Of a DNA stretch of 64,000 nt, positions 51,248 to 60,583 are shown piece after piece. Made by a program: the position numbers and the translations under genes. Below the pieces are notes generated by a model. That model saw only the letters and a program-made list of their open reading frames with translations, had not been told where the DNA came from and did not search any database. How positions within the stretch are numbered: position 1 is the first letter of the stretch; every line of letters starts with the position of its first letter. Source of the stretch: an uncultured Anaerolineae bacterium (GTDB lineage Bacteria; Chloroflexota; Anaerolineae; Aggregatilineales; Phototrophicaceae); assembly GCA_934216615.1 (NCBI GenBank), contig CAKQCB010000001.1, positions 434,001-498,000 of the forward strand, given 5' to 3'.

Positions 51248-52953
51248 CAGAATCAAAAACACAATCTCAAGAAAAGTTATTTGCCCTTTTAATGGAAATC
51301 TACGGGGATGAAACAATCGCTCAGCCCGCGTTAGAAAAAACGTTGGCGCGCCTTGCCACTTTTCAAAAAAAACCGCAGGCTGCTAGCCATCCACTGTTCA
51401 GCGAAAAAGACATCACCTTAATCACCTATGGCGATTCTATCCTTGAAGAAAATACGCCTCCGCTTCAAGTGTTACATCGGTTCCTCAACCGTTATGTAAA
51501 AAACAAGCTGTCTACGGTACACATCCTGCCGTTCTACCCGTATTCTTCCGATGATGGGTTTTCGGTGATCGATTATTATCAAGTGAACCCTGAATTGGGT
51601 GATTGGGATGATGTGGAAGCCATCGGTCAAGATTTCCGCATGATGTACGACGCAGTGATCAATCACATGTCTGCAAAAAGCACATGGTTTCAAGATTTCT
51701 TAGCGAACAAAGAGGATTTTTCGAACCTGTTTTTCACAGCGCTGGAAACTGATGATCTCACCGGGGTGACACGTCCGCGCACATCGCCCCTTTTAACGCC
51801 GTTTACAAACGCACTTGGTGAAACTCGTCATTTATGGACGACCTTCAGCGCAGACCAGATCGACCTCAACTACAACAACTCAAATACGCTGATCCGCATT
51901 TTGGATGTGCTGTTATTCTACGTTGAACGTGGTGCTGAAGTCATTCGACTGGATGCAATCGCCTATATGTGGAAAGAAATTGGCACAAATTCTATTCATC
52001 GTCCGCAGACGCATGCGATCATACGCTTCCTACGCGCCGCGCTCGACGTGGTTGCGCCACAGGTGATTCTGATCACAGAGACGAACGTACCCCATCCAGA
52101 AAACATCTCTTATTTTGGCGATGGCTACGACGAAGCGCAGATGGTGTATAACTTCACCCTCCCCCCGCTTCTCTTTTACAGCATGGTGACAGGGAATGCG
52201 ACAAAATTGGCAGCGTGGGCCAATACGTTGGATACGCCAAGCGAACGGACAAGTTACTTTAATTTCACAGCATCGCATGACGGCATCGGCGTGCGTCCGC
52301 TCGAAGGCATTTTGCCCGCCAGTGAATTACAAATTCTGATCAATGCTGTACAAGATCGTGGTGGTCGTGTTTCCTACAAGCGAAACTCTGACGGCACAGA
52401 CAGCCCTTATGAACTCAACATCACGTATTTAGAGGCGATGTCGAACCCATCCCATGCGCCCCATCTACAACAGCAAGCCTTCTTGACCTCGCAGGCGATC
52501 ATGCTTTCCTTTGCTGGCGTGCCAGCCGTGTATATTCACAGCTTATTGGGCAGTCGCAATAATATCAGTGGCATGGAGCAAACGGGGCATAACCGAACCA
52601 TCAACCGCGCCAAGCTTCAATATGATGACCTGCTTGAAGCCTTGAATGATCCGACATCAGAGCGTCACCGCATCTATCATGACTACGCGAAGCTACTTGA
52701 GATACGTCGTTCACAAGAAGCGTTTTATCCCAAAGCGACCCAAGTCAGCAAAGTGATGAATAACGGTCAAGTGTTGTGGATTGAACGTGGAGACGCACCG
52801 AATCATCTCGTTTGTTTATTCAATGTCACGGATCAAACGCAGACCATCGCGCATGAATTTCGGGGCAGTACCGACTTGTTGAATCCCGAAAGTGATTCCG
52901 CATCTTTGCATATTCTTGAGCCGTATCAAACACGGTGGATCAAACGGATATAA
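51244..52953 (+). CDS. GH13_18 sugar phosphorylase, probably glucosylglycerate phosphorylase-like
   Basis: 569 aa alpha-amylase-fold phosphorylase that cleaves a glucoside with phosphate to alpha-glucose-1-phosphate. Nucleophile Asp in 'RLDAIAYMWKEIG' (D237), acid/base Glu in 'LITETNVPHPENISYFGDG' (E279), transition-state Asp in 'FTASHDGIGV' (~346). The stretches 'LITYGDSI', 'VHILPFYPYSSDDGFSVIDY' and 'YELNITYLEAMS' recall YcjM-type glucosylglycerate phosphorylases rather than classic sucrose phosphorylases (by recall, not by search). It overlaps the ATPase gene by 4 bp and ends the operon. Sucrose 6F-phosphate phosphorylase is the alternative. Confidence 0.85.
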   Translation: MTESKTQSQEKLFALLMEIYGDETIAQPALEKTLARLATFQKKPQAASHPLFSEKDITLITYGDSILEENTPPLQVLHRFLNRYVKNKLSTVHILPFYPYSSDDGFSVIDYYQVNPELGDWDDVEAIGQDFRMMYDAVINHMSAKSTWFQDFLANKEDFSNLFFTALETDDLTGVTRPRTSPLLTPFTNALGETRHLWTTFSADQIDLNYNNSNTLIRILDVLLFYVERGAEVIRLDAIAYMWKEIGTNSIHRPQTHAIIRFLRAALDVVAPQVILITETNVPHPENISYFGDGYDEAQMVYNFTLPPLLFYSMVTGNATKLAAWANTLDTPSERTSYFNFTASHDGIGVRPLEGILPASELQILINAVQDRGGRVSYKRNSDGTDSPYELNITYLEAMSNPSHAPHLQQQAFLTSQAIMLSFAGVPAVYIHSLLGSRNNISGMEQTGHNRTINRAKLQYDDLLEALNDPTSERHRIYHDYAKLLEIRRSQEAFYPKATQVSKVMNNGQVLWIERGDAPNHLVCLFNVTDQTQTIAHEFRGSTDLLNPESDSASLHILEPYQTRWIKRI

Positions 52954-52958
52954 AACGA

Positions 52959-52990
52959 AAAAAACCGCTGATTCAGCGGTTTTTTCTTCC
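52959..52990 (+). terminator. Intrinsic terminator of the sugar operon
   Basis: AAAAAACCGCTGA (52959-52971) with TCAGCGGTTTTTT (52973-52985), tight loop, T run. Also works for the - strand DUF1328 gene. Confidence 0.9.
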
Positions 52991-53010
52991 CTAAAAGTTA
53001 AAGGCTTAGC

Positions 53011-53178
53011 TTAGACTCTCGGGGCGCGGCGACCCAAAACGAGGGAGGCAATAAACAAGATTAAAAATACGAAGAACAGAATTTGAGCAATACTGCTCGC
53101 AGTCCCTGCGATGCTCGTAAAACCCAAAACGGCTGCGATGATAGCAATAACAAAGAAGGTAATAGCCCAGCTTAACAT
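53011..53178 (-). CDS. DUF1328 (YtjA-like) small membrane protein
   Basis: 55-aa gene in a frame different from the longer overlapping frame. It reads [20 protein letters not shown] then [20 protein letters not shown] and ends [15 protein letters not shown]. This is the DUF1328 family pattern (MLxWA..F..IA..A..LGF.GIAG.A..IA.ILF..FL...VSL..GR), two membrane helices. Family members are general-stress-linked in other bacteria; function unknown. ATG 53178 follows 'GGAGAAAATCAC'. Confidence 0.9.
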   Translation of the reverse strand: MLSWAITFFVIAIIAAVLGFTSIAGTASSIAQILFFVFLILFIASLVLGRRAPRV

Positions 53179-53264
53179 GTGATTTTCTCCTTAATAACAT
53201 TAAAAGTGTTTGACTATTTAAATCTCATAATGGATTGAATGAGACCATCCCACAATGACAATAA

Positions 53265-54341
53265 TTAAGTTTTTTTATCTCGTGATACAAACTGCGTCAA
53301 AACACTAATCACACTTACAACGGCTAACCCAAGGGCACCAGTGACAATTTTCCAAGAAGGCCCGCGTGATTTTGGCACGATGACGGGTTGAGGAACAACA
53401 GGCTTTTGATCCATTTCTTCAACAACACCGGGCTTTTCAATCGTGCGGTTGGGCTGCGCGTCTATCCGTTGTTTATGATCCCAGGTTTTCGAACCATATT
53501 TACGTGCGTAAACTTGGGTGAATTCCGCGCCATATAAAAGAATTTGCGCGGTGTAGTACACCCATAACAAGATGACGATCAACGAACCCGCCGCGCCATA
53601 AGCCGAAGTGACTGTACTCCGACCGATGTACCAGCCTAAAGCATATTTACCGATGTTAAAGAGCAAGGCCGTAACAAAAGCACCTATCCACACATCCCCC
53701 CATTCGATACGAATATCAGGGAGCAGTCGGAAAACAATTGCAAACAAAATTGTGATCAGACCATATGAAATTATGAGATTCGCGAGATTAAAAACCCATG
53801 TGCCGCCCGGAAGGACTTCATTAATAGATGATTGTAGTAAGGCGATGGCCGCACTCACAATCAATGAAACTAAGAGCAAGAACCCAATGGTTAAGAGCAT
53901 TCCAAAGGACAAAACACGATCTCGGATAAAGCCCATAATCCCGCTCTGCTGTGGCGGTTGCACCCCCCAAACAGTATTCAGAGCATCTTTGAGCTGTCCA
54001 AAAACGCCGATTGCACCGAGGAGTAACGTCACCAAACTGATGATCGTCGCAATGATACCGGCTGAAGGTTGATACGCATTTTTGAGTAAGCCAGCAACCG
54101 TTTCAGCACCTTGAGGCCCCATCAGCGTTTCGACTTGCTCGATAATGCTTGCTTGAACGGCCTCATTTCCAAGTAGAAAGCCGACGACCGCAATCACCAC
54201 AACGAGTAAGGGCGCAATGGAGAAAATTGTATAATAAGCAAGCGCCGCGGCGAGCCGCGGTGCTTTGTCTTTATTCCACTCATTAAAGGCTTCAATAAAG
54301 AGCTGTACAATCGCCTTAATAATCGACCAAATTTTAGCCAT
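53265..54341 (-). CDS. YihY/virulence factor BrkB family membrane protein
   Basis: 358 aa with about six membrane helices. The family signature is visible at 'KAPRLAAALAYYTIFSIAPL', followed by 'LLGAIGVFGQLKDALNTVWG', 'WGDVWIGAFVTALLFNIGKY' and 'GAAGSLIVILLWVYYTAQIL'. The tail (~290-358) is a polar linker plus a last hydrophobic segment. YihY was once called RNase BN, wrongly. Role unknown, often stress/envelope related. Near the YtxH and DUF1328 genes on the same strand. Confidence 0.9.
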   Translation of the reverse strand: MAKIWSIIKAIVQLFIEAFNEWNKDKAPRLAAALAYYTIFSIAPLLVVVIAVVGFLLGNEAVQASIIEQVETLMGPQGAETVAGLLKNAYQPSAGIIATIISLVTLLLGAIGVFGQLKDALNTVWGVQPPQQSGIMGFIRDRVLSFGMLLTIGFLLLVSLIVSAAIALLQSSINEVLPGGTWVFNLANLIISYGLITILFAIVFRLLPDIRIEWGDVWIGAFVTALLFNIGKYALGWYIGRSTVTSAYGAAGSLIVILLWVYYTAQILLYGAEFTQVYARKYGSKTWDHKQRIDAQPNRTIEKPGVVEEMDQKPVVPQPVIVPKSRGPSWKIVTGALGLAVVSVISVLTQFVSRDKKT

Positions 54342-54395
54342 TATTCTCCTCTGATAAAGAAGTTAGTCAGGATAGAGAATACCTTGAGGGTAAGT

Positions 54396-54674
54396 TTAGC
54401 TTTTTACGCGGTCTTCAAAATCTTTGCGTAAACGTTCGATGTCTTTTTGCAAACCTTCTACCGCTTTTGAAGTCGCTTCACGACCAGTGTCTAACGCTTC
54501 ACTCGCTGAATTAGATAGCAATTTACGGGTTTCATCACCCGGGCGGGGGGCAAATAACATCGCCAATACCGTACCAATGCCTAAACCAATACCTAAGACA
54601 AAGAGTGAGGCAAAGAAACGATCACGATTTACACGCATTTCAGCATCACGACTGTAGTAAATTCGATCTGTCAT
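54396..54674 (-). CDS. YtxH domain protein
   Basis: 92 aa. One N-terminal membrane helix ('FFASLFVLGIGLGIGTVLAM'), followed by the YtxH signature 'LFAPRPGDETRKLLSNSASE' and an amphipathic helix ending 'IERLRKDFEDRVKS'. General-stress-type family; function not known. It is 54 bp upstream of the YihY gene. Confidence 0.88.
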   Translation of the reverse strand: MTDRIYYSRDAEMRVNRDRFFASLFVLGIGLGIGTVLAMLFAPRPGDETRKLLSNSASEALDTGREATSKAVEGLQKDIERLRKDFEDRVKS

Positions 54675-54833
54675 AGTAGTTTCCTCACAGAATAAAAGGC
54701 TTCATAAAATCACTTCTACAGTTGATAGTAAACGGGTTTTATTAGGTTGAGCTTAATATGTTTCGAGATATTTCTCATTTTTTAAAATTCACAAAAAATG
54801 TTTTCAGTAAATTTTTAGTTAAATCACCTATAA

Positions 54834-54848
54834 GAACTTTCAAAGTTC
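54834..54848. promoter_or_regulatory. 15-bp palindrome upstream of the GH36 gene
   Basis: GAACTTTCAAAGTTC is a perfect odd palindrome with C at the centre, about 20 bp before the first possible GH36 start. Possible operator; no consensus recognised. A TATACT hexamer lies at 54874-54879. Confidence 0.35.
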
Positions 54849-54867
54849 CAGCAATTGATGTAAAACA

Positions 54868-56967
54868 GTGTCCTATACTCTAGTAGTCATCATAATCATC
54901 GAAAGTAGCGATACTATAGTTCCCTCTAAAATTTTTTATTCTTTCAAAACGCCGAAACTCAACTTCGAACTTGCGCTCTCGGCTCAACTCAACATTATTT
55001 GCTATCAACATCAAGAGCAGTCATGGGTAGACCCAAGTCAAGCCCCATCTCTTTTTGCAATTTATATAGGGCGTGATCGCTATGATGCGAGCAACCTTCA
55101 CTTAGTCCACGTCGATACTGTTTATGCCAATGGCTATCACGACGTGATTGCCCATTTCAAAAGCGCGCATTTTACGGTGACACACACGCTGCGGGTCTAC
55201 CTCAACACCGCGTTAACCGAGCAGTGGCAAGAGATTCGCGCTATCAGTGATACGCCCATTACCCTCAACAGAATAGATAGTATGGCGTTGGTCATCCCTA
55301 AAGAAGATTACACACTCCATTCATTTGCCAGTCAGTGGGGGGAAGAATTCCAACCTCATCAAAAGCGCCTTTCCGAGCTAACTACGCTTGAGACACGAAC
55401 AGGACGTTCCTCGAAAACGTGCCATCCCTACTTTGCACTTGAAACTGAAAATGGCTGGTTCGCCAGTTCCATCGCTTGGTCAGGGAATTGGGTCACACGT
55501 TTTGAGCCGACCTCGGAAAGCGCAATAGAAATTAGCAGTGGGCTTCATGATTGGAATTTCTCAAAAACCTTGCATCAAGGTGATGTTTTCCACACGCCTC
55601 ATATTGTTTTAGCGATTGGCGCTACCCAAAACAGTGTCGCGCAAGATTTTGCTTATGTAGGGCGAAAGTATTGGTATCCCCATAATCAGATCAGCCAAAC
55701 GATCCCTGTAGAGTGGAATCATTGGTGGAGTTATGAAGACATCGACATCAATGACACACTGTTTGCCCAAAACATAAACCTAGCATCCCAAATGGGGATG
55801 GAGTTAACCACGCTCGATGCAGGTTGGTTCGGCCCCGATGATGCCACGACCCATTGGGGAAATTACCGAGGGGATTGGGAGAAAGTCAATAAGTCGCGCT
55901 TCCCGCAGGGGATACGTCCACTTGCTCAAGAGGCGCACAATCGAGGGGTTTATTTTGGACTGTGGTGCGAAATTGAAGGGTTAGGCCCTGAAGCTTCGCT
56001 CAACAAAGATCATCCCGACTTCCCTGCCCAACGCGACGGAAAAGCGCTCGGATATGTGTGTCTCGGAAACCCTGATGCGCAAGAATGGGCATACCAAACG
56101 CTCGCTCGGCTGATCGAATCTTATGACTGTGACTGGATCAAACTCGACTTTAATCTTGACCCAGAAGCGGGATGCAATCGTACTGATCACGGGCATGATG
56201 CAGAAGATGGCTTATACGAACATTATCAGGGTTACTATCAAGTTTTAGATCGAATCCGCACTGACTATCCGCATGTCCTGTTAGAAAACTGTGCTTCCGG
56301 CGGGCTACGTGTCGATTTAGAAATCTTAAAACACACCCACGCTACATTTTTGAGTGATACAGATTGGCCTGTTCATAGTTTGCAGGTGTTTTGGGGCGCA
56401 TCGCTCATGTTCGCGCCCAACATCTGTTTGCGTTGGACATTCTCGCAATGGCGCGCGGGCAACGGGCCGAAGGAACAAAACTTCAACCCGCACGACCCCC
56501 ATCTACAGCTTCATCAACTGGATTATTACACCCGTATCGCGATGCTTGGTTGGCTCGGCTTCTCGCAAAAACTGCCTCAGCTTCCCATGTGGGTGGCTGT
56601 CCGTTTAAAAGAACATATTCAAATTTACAAGACCTACATCAAACGGTTTGTGCTTGAAGGGGTTGTGTATCGCCTGACGGATCAACCTCAGCGTGATGGT
56701 TCGGGGGACCGCTGGTGCGCATTTCAATACAGCATCCCGCCAACGGATGAGCATCTGCTCTATATTTTCCGTCTGCCAGATGCCAAAGCCTTTCGACAAA
56801 TTGTGCTTCACGATTTAAATCCCCACAAAATCTATCAGATTGCAGGCTTTGAGGGCGAAGTATTCACAGAACAAAGTGGCAATCAGCTCATGACCACAGG
56901 CTTCTATGTGGATTTCCTTCCTGAAGAAGGGTCATTACTCATTCAGTTATCCGAAAGAACAACGTAG
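54868..56967 (+). CDS. Alpha-galactosidase, GH36
   Basis: Up to 699 aa. N-terminal beta-sandwich, TIM barrel, C-terminal beta domain. Catalytic: nucleophile Asp in 'DWIKLDFNLDPEAGCNRTD' (~427), acid/base Asp in 'ATFLSDTDWP' (~497); 'LLENCASGGLRVDLEIL' and 'WNHWWSYEDIDIND' are GH36 hallmarks. It releases alpha-galactose from oligosaccharides; no signal peptide, so it acts in the cytoplasm. The start is uncertain: the only standard codon at the expected end is GTG 54868 without a ribosome binding site, and no ATG is in frame before residue ~138. Its stop is 2 bp from the convergent hydrolase gene's stop. Confidence 0.9.
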   Translation: MSYTLVVIIIIESSDTIVPSKIFYSFKTPKLNFELALSAQLNIICYQHQEQSWVDPSQAPSLFAIYIGRDRYDASNLHLVHVDTVYANGYHDVIAHFKSAHFTVTHTLRVYLNTALTEQWQEIRAISDTPITLNRIDSMALVIPKEDYTLHSFASQWGEEFQPHQKRLSELTTLETRTGRSSKTCHPYFALETENGWFASSIAWSGNWVTRFEPTSESAIEISSGLHDWNFSKTLHQGDVFHTPHIVLAIGATQNSVAQDFAYVGRKYWYPHNQISQTIPVEWNHWWSYEDIDINDTLFAQNINLASQMGMELTTLDAGWFGPDDATTHWGNYRGDWEKVNKSRFPQGIRPLAQEAHNRGVYFGLWCEIEGLGPEASLNKDHPDFPAQRDGKALGYVCLGNPDAQEWAYQTLARLIESYDCDWIKLDFNLDPEAGCNRTDHGHDAEDGLYEHYQGYYQVLDRIRTDYPHVLLENCASGGLRVDLEILKHTHATFLSDTDWPVHSLQVFWGASLMFAPNICLRWTFSQWRAGNGPKEQNFNPHDPHLQLHQLDYYTRIAMLGWLGFSQKLPQLPMWVAVRLKEHIQIYKTYIKRFVLEGVVYRLTDQPQRDGSGDRWCAFQYSIPPTDEHLLYIFRLPDAKAFRQIVLHDLNPHKIYQIAGFEGEVFTEQSGNQLMTTGFYVDFLPEEGSLLIQLSERTT

Positions 56968-56969
56968 TC

Positions 56970-57623
56970 TTATTTAGCGTGTTTTAAGAACCACGCATAA
57001 AGTTCAGGGTTGGCGTAGGTCTGCGTCCAAGAATCATGCTGTACACCCGGATACAAGGTAAACCGGACTTCAGCGTGGCTAATTTCTTTCAACGCATCAA
57101 TGGTGACCTGTTGATCTGACATCGGCACAACATCGTCATCCGTGCCATGAAATGCCCACACAGGAGTGTACTTGAGCGCCTCATAACGCGCGGGGAAAAC
57201 ATTGGCACGAAATGGCGACCCGCAAACGGGCGCAATCGCCGCAAAAACATCGGGACGTAACGCGCCTAAATACCACGTCCCATGCCCGCCTAAACTGATT
57301 CCGGTGAGGTAGACACGGGCGAGGTCCACGTCAGGACGCGCCAAAACTTCTTCTAAAAGTGCCTCTAATGCGTCCGATAACAACACCCATGATGTCCCGA
57401 TGGGACACTGCGGAGCCACCGTGATAAACGGAAAATCAGGCTGGTCTTCGACAATACGCGGTATCCCGTGTACTTTAATCAAGTCCAGATCATTTCCGCT
57501 CTCACCGCGCCCGTGCAGAAAGATAATCATGGGGTGTTTTCCCTCACGTTGAGGAACATGAAGCAGATACTCTAACTGCACCTGTTTAGAAATCGTCTTG
57601 GAAAATTGTTGTCTCGTTTGCAT
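56970..57623 (-). CDS. Alpha/beta hydrolase (dienelactone hydrolase/phospholipase-like)
   Basis: 217 aa. Alpha/beta-hydrolase with oxyanion 'LHGRGESGNDL', nucleophile Ser in 'LTGISLGGHGTWYLG', Asp in 'AFHGTDDDVVPMS' and His in 'YPGVQHDSW'. Closest in style to the carboxylesterase/PHB-depolymerase-like proteins found in glycan clusters, where they can deacylate sugars. ATG 57623 (MQTRQQFSK) follows GGAGAGGG; a longer frame to 57752 overlaps the DUF624 gene. No signal peptide. Confidence 0.87.
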   Translation of the reverse strand: MQTRQQFSKTISKQVQLEYLLHVPQREGKHPMIIFLHGRGESGNDLDLIKVHGIPRIVEDQPDFPFITVAPQCPIGTSWVLLSDALEALLEEVLARPDVDLARVYLTGISLGGHGTWYLGALRPDVFAAIAPVCGSPFRANVFPARYEALKYTPVWAFHGTDDDVVPMSDQQVTIDALKEISHAEVRFTLYPGVQHDSWTQTYANPELYAWFLKHAK

Positions 57624-57631
57624 ACCCTCTC

Positions 57632-58267
57632 CTAAGAACTTTCCCCTACTTGCGGTAAAGCTTTCGCTTTGATTTGTTGAATCGAATCGCGTGTAGCAAG
57701 GTTTGCGATGTAAGCGCAGCCACTCCCTGTGAGCACCAACCAAAGTGGCCACATCAAGAAGGTCGAAGCGATTGCGCAGAGACCCATTAAAAACCCAGCG
57801 CCCAGCGTAAACAAGGGGCGTTTCAGCAAAATCACGATGCTATTTCGCATCGCAAGCCGAACGGAAGGTTTTTCTTGTTCAAGTAATAGGGGGAAGATTT
57901 GCATCTGAAATGAGACCCAGCCCACGCTCAGAATTAACACGATGATGCGCGCAATGCCCGTCCAAGTTTCATGAGGATATAAACCGTAATAGTATAAATT
58001 TGCGCCGATCGCCACACCTACGAAAAGGTTCATCAGGCCAACGGCCCAACTCTGCTTAAAATATTGGCGAAACGCCTGAAAAAATATTTCCGTATCAGCG
58101 CGTTGGGTCTTGGCAAGATGAAATGTCACCACCATCAATGCCCCTGTCGCGGGAATCAAGGTGATCAACGGCAGTGAACAAAGCACCCATAAAACATTCA
58201 CCCGAATCAGCGGGATCAACCCCATGTACGCATCAATTAGGCGATCCCGCAGAATTCGATCAATCAT
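57632..58267 (-). CDS. DUF624 (YesL-like) membrane protein
   Basis: 211 aa, about five membrane helices ('VNVLWVLCSLPLITLIPATG', 'VGLMNLFVGVAIGANLYYYG' and others). YesL-type proteins accompany carbohydrate ABC transporters in Firmicutes and Chloroflexota; their role is unknown, possibly in transport or signalling. ATG 58267 abuts the previous stop (TAAATG). Part of the - strand glycan operon. Confidence 0.87.
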   Translation of the reverse strand: MIDRILRDRLIDAYMGLIPLIRVNVLWVLCSLPLITLIPATGALMVVTFHLAKTQRADTEIFFQAFRQYFKQSWAVGLMNLFVGVAIGANLYYYGLYPHETWTGIARIIVLILSVGWVSFQMQIFPLLLEQEKPSVRLAMRNSIVILLKRPLFTLGAGFLMGLCAIASTFLMWPLWLVLTGSGCAYIANLATRDSIQQIKAKALPQVGESS

Positions 58268-60583
58268 TTAGGCCGCCTCTGTACGCTGACGAGCAACCCA
58301 AAACGCGATGACCGATAGGCAGATATAACACCCTGCCCCAACCATCAAAGCAAACCCAAAACCCCACTGCATCGAAATCACCGTTGCGAGGGTGGAGCCG
58401 AGCACAGAAAATGCCCCATTTAAACCCCATACCAACGGGACTTGCTGGCTTTGACCAACCAAACGAAGCAGGCTTGGAAACGGCATCCCCATCGGGAAGC
58501 CGATCACCGCAGTGAGGACGATGATCCCCAATAAGCGGATGCCAAACTCCATAGGAAGCAGAGATTCCACAATGAAGGGCAAAACAAACCAATAAACGAT
58601 TGAGACAAGCGCGATCCATAGACCAATGATGGCAATACGCGTAGGCAGTTTTGAAACAGCCCAATTCTGGCTCAAGAGACTGCCCAGCCCACCCGACAAT
58701 AATAAGGTGGCTAAAACTGTCGCCAGTGACCAAATCGGCTGAGGAAGCAATAATTGAAAGCGCTGGATGAGCGGAATTTCAACCAACATGAAGCCCAGAC
58801 CGATCACGATGGTATACCCCATCACCGCCCACCAACGTTTGCCTTCGGTTTTCCTGCCTTTTGCATCCATGATGAAGATGATGGCAATTAATAACCCCGC
58901 AAGGAAAACGGCGAGCGTAAGTGCCGCCCGAATTGCCGGCGGGATGCCATGATCTAGGTTGAAGAAATACGGTTGATCATCTGTTGTTGGCGCAAGGTTA
59001 TAGGCAGAATCGGCTTGGATGTAAGTCTCGAGCGTTCCGCCATTTCGCAGGGATTCAAACAACACTTCATATTCACCGCCCGGCGCGAATAAAGGCTGCA
59101 TCCCTTGAGACGAAGCTAACGCATTTAAACCTGCCACTGAAGGCGGAGGTAACACATCACGCCCGACAATCATCACGCTGGTGCGAATACGAGTGTCCGC
59201 AGCGGGGTACATCCACATCCATAAATTATCGAGCGCTTGGGATGGAGGAATTCGCATATTTTCCAAAGCTTGAAGTGCTGTCAATGCCGCGCGACTGGCC
59301 TCAAGCGCATTATGCGAAATGATCGCGATGCGTCCCCCCGGCGCAAGGTGTTCTAAATACGTTTGGAAGGCTTCTTCGGTGAAAATATAATTCTCAACCA
59401 ATGTCTGTCCCGCAGGTTCAACGGCCTGGGTGTACACAAGGTTGAGATAGATCACATCATAGCGTTGATCGGTACGCTCCACAAAAGAACGCGCATCACC
59501 TTCAATGAGTTCTACTTGCGGAAGATCAAGTACACCCCCGTTATAATCCGAAAAATAGCGCGTCGCATCGATGATCGCGGGGTTGACTTCGACTGCGGTG
59601 ATGTGTTCAGCACCCGCGTGCAGGGCGAATAAAATGTCTTTCCCCCCACCTGCCCCAATCACAAGCGCATTGGTTGAATCCCCTACTGTAAAAGGTAGGT
59701 ATTCCGGCGTTTGCACATAGCTATCAATAATGCTGATGTCGCCTTCATAGGCAAGCATATACGCGCCCGCGCCCCCGTCGGCAAACACGAAGCGCGAGGA
59801 AGGATCATTCGTTTCGACAACATCCACCCGCGCAAATGGACTCCATCCTGTATAGATGATCTCAGCGTCTTGAGATTCATCTTGCAAGATGTAAATCATC
59901 GTTTTATCAGGCGGTGCCCCCATAATGTACATAGGGTCAAAGTCAAATATACCCGTCGTGAAGTTGGCACCGCAGAATATCACTGCCAAAGCAAAACTAC
60001 CCCATGCAAACAGTTTTTGTCGCTGAGTGATGTTCATTCGTCCTGCAAACAAAACTGCCAAAAGCGCGATAAACACGCCTAGAAAATAGACAAGGCTGAA
60101 CGCACTCCAAACATAGAGCATGCCGAGGACAATCACCACGCCGAACGCCGCGCCAATTAAATCTGATGCGTAAAATGCGCCACTATGTGCGCGAAAATTC
60201 TCAAAAATGACGGCGTTAAATAGACCGATGAGGAAAAACGGGATCAGTGCGAGTAATGCGCGGGGAAAAATTGAATCTACGCTGGTTATCCACGCGATGA
60301 GAAACGTGGTCACGGTGAAGGCGAGACTCAAGCCCACCAATAGCAAGACGATGGTTCGAGGGGCGCGCACTTGTTCCGGCTTGAGGTAATAAGCGCTGGC
60401 CGCCCCTAAACTCAGCCCAAGAATGGCGAGAGAGACGGCTAAAAACGAGAAGTGATGTTGAAAAAAAAGTGAAAACAACCGCGTGAGGGTGATCTCAAAG
60501 ATCAACCCCACAGCGGAGACAACGAAGATAGCGATGATCGCTAATCTTCGCTGTCGCAAAATGTCATTTTTTAAGACACCCAT
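58268..60583 (-). CDS. Fused polytopic membrane / spermidine-synthase-like protein
   Basis: 771 aa. An N-terminal block of six membrane helices ('IIAIFVVSAVGLIFEITL...'), a central soluble Rossmann domain of spermidine-synthase type and a C-terminal block of six to seven helices. The central domain has 'NALVIGAGGGKDILFALHAG', 'ITAVEVNPAIIDATRYFSDY', 'VELIEGDARSFVE' and 'YDVIYLNLVYTQAVE', matching SAM/decarboxySAM-binding folds; the usual Asp of the propylamine transfer motif is not evident (N at 'IYLNLV'). Function unknown; common in Chloroflexota. It overlaps the GH gene by 13 bp, so it is part of this operon. Confidence 0.82.
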   Translation of the reverse strand: MGVLKNDILRQRRLAIIAIFVVSAVGLIFEITLTRLFSLFFQHHFSFLAVSLAILGLSLGAASAYYLKPEQVRAPRTIVLLLVGLSLAFTVTTFLIAWITSVDSIFPRALLALIPFFLIGLFNAVIFENFRAHSGAFYASDLIGAAFGVVIVLGMLYVWSAFSLVYFLGVFIALLAVLFAGRMNITQRQKLFAWGSFALAVIFCGANFTTGIFDFDPMYIMGAPPDKTMIYILQDESQDAEIIYTGWSPFARVDVVETNDPSSRFVFADGGAGAYMLAYEGDISIIDSYVQTPEYLPFTVGDSTNALVIGAGGGKDILFALHAGAEHITAVEVNPAIIDATRYFSDYNGGVLDLPQVELIEGDARSFVERTDQRYDVIYLNLVYTQAVEPAGQTLVENYIFTEEAFQTYLEHLAPGGRIAIISHNALEASRAALTALQALENMRIPPSQALDNLWMWMYPAADTRIRTSVMIVGRDVLPPPSVAGLNALASSQGMQPLFAPGGEYEVLFESLRNGGTLETYIQADSAYNLAPTTDDQPYFFNLDHGIPPAIRAALTLAVFLAGLLIAIIFIMDAKGRKTEGKRWWAVMGYTIVIGLGFMLVEIPLIQRFQLLLPQPIWSLATVLATLLLSGGLGSLLSQNWAVSKLPTRIAIIGLWIALVSIVYWFVLPFIVESLLPMEFGIRLLGIIVLTAVIGFPMGMPFPSLLRLVGQSQQVPLVWGLNGAFSVLGSTLATVISMQWGFGFALMVGAGCYICLSVIAFWVARQRTEAA

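Noticed and set aside
53006..53200. 64-aa open frame on the - strand
   Set aside because: Cys/Tyr/Arg-rich shadow frame of the true DUF1328 gene at 53011-53178.
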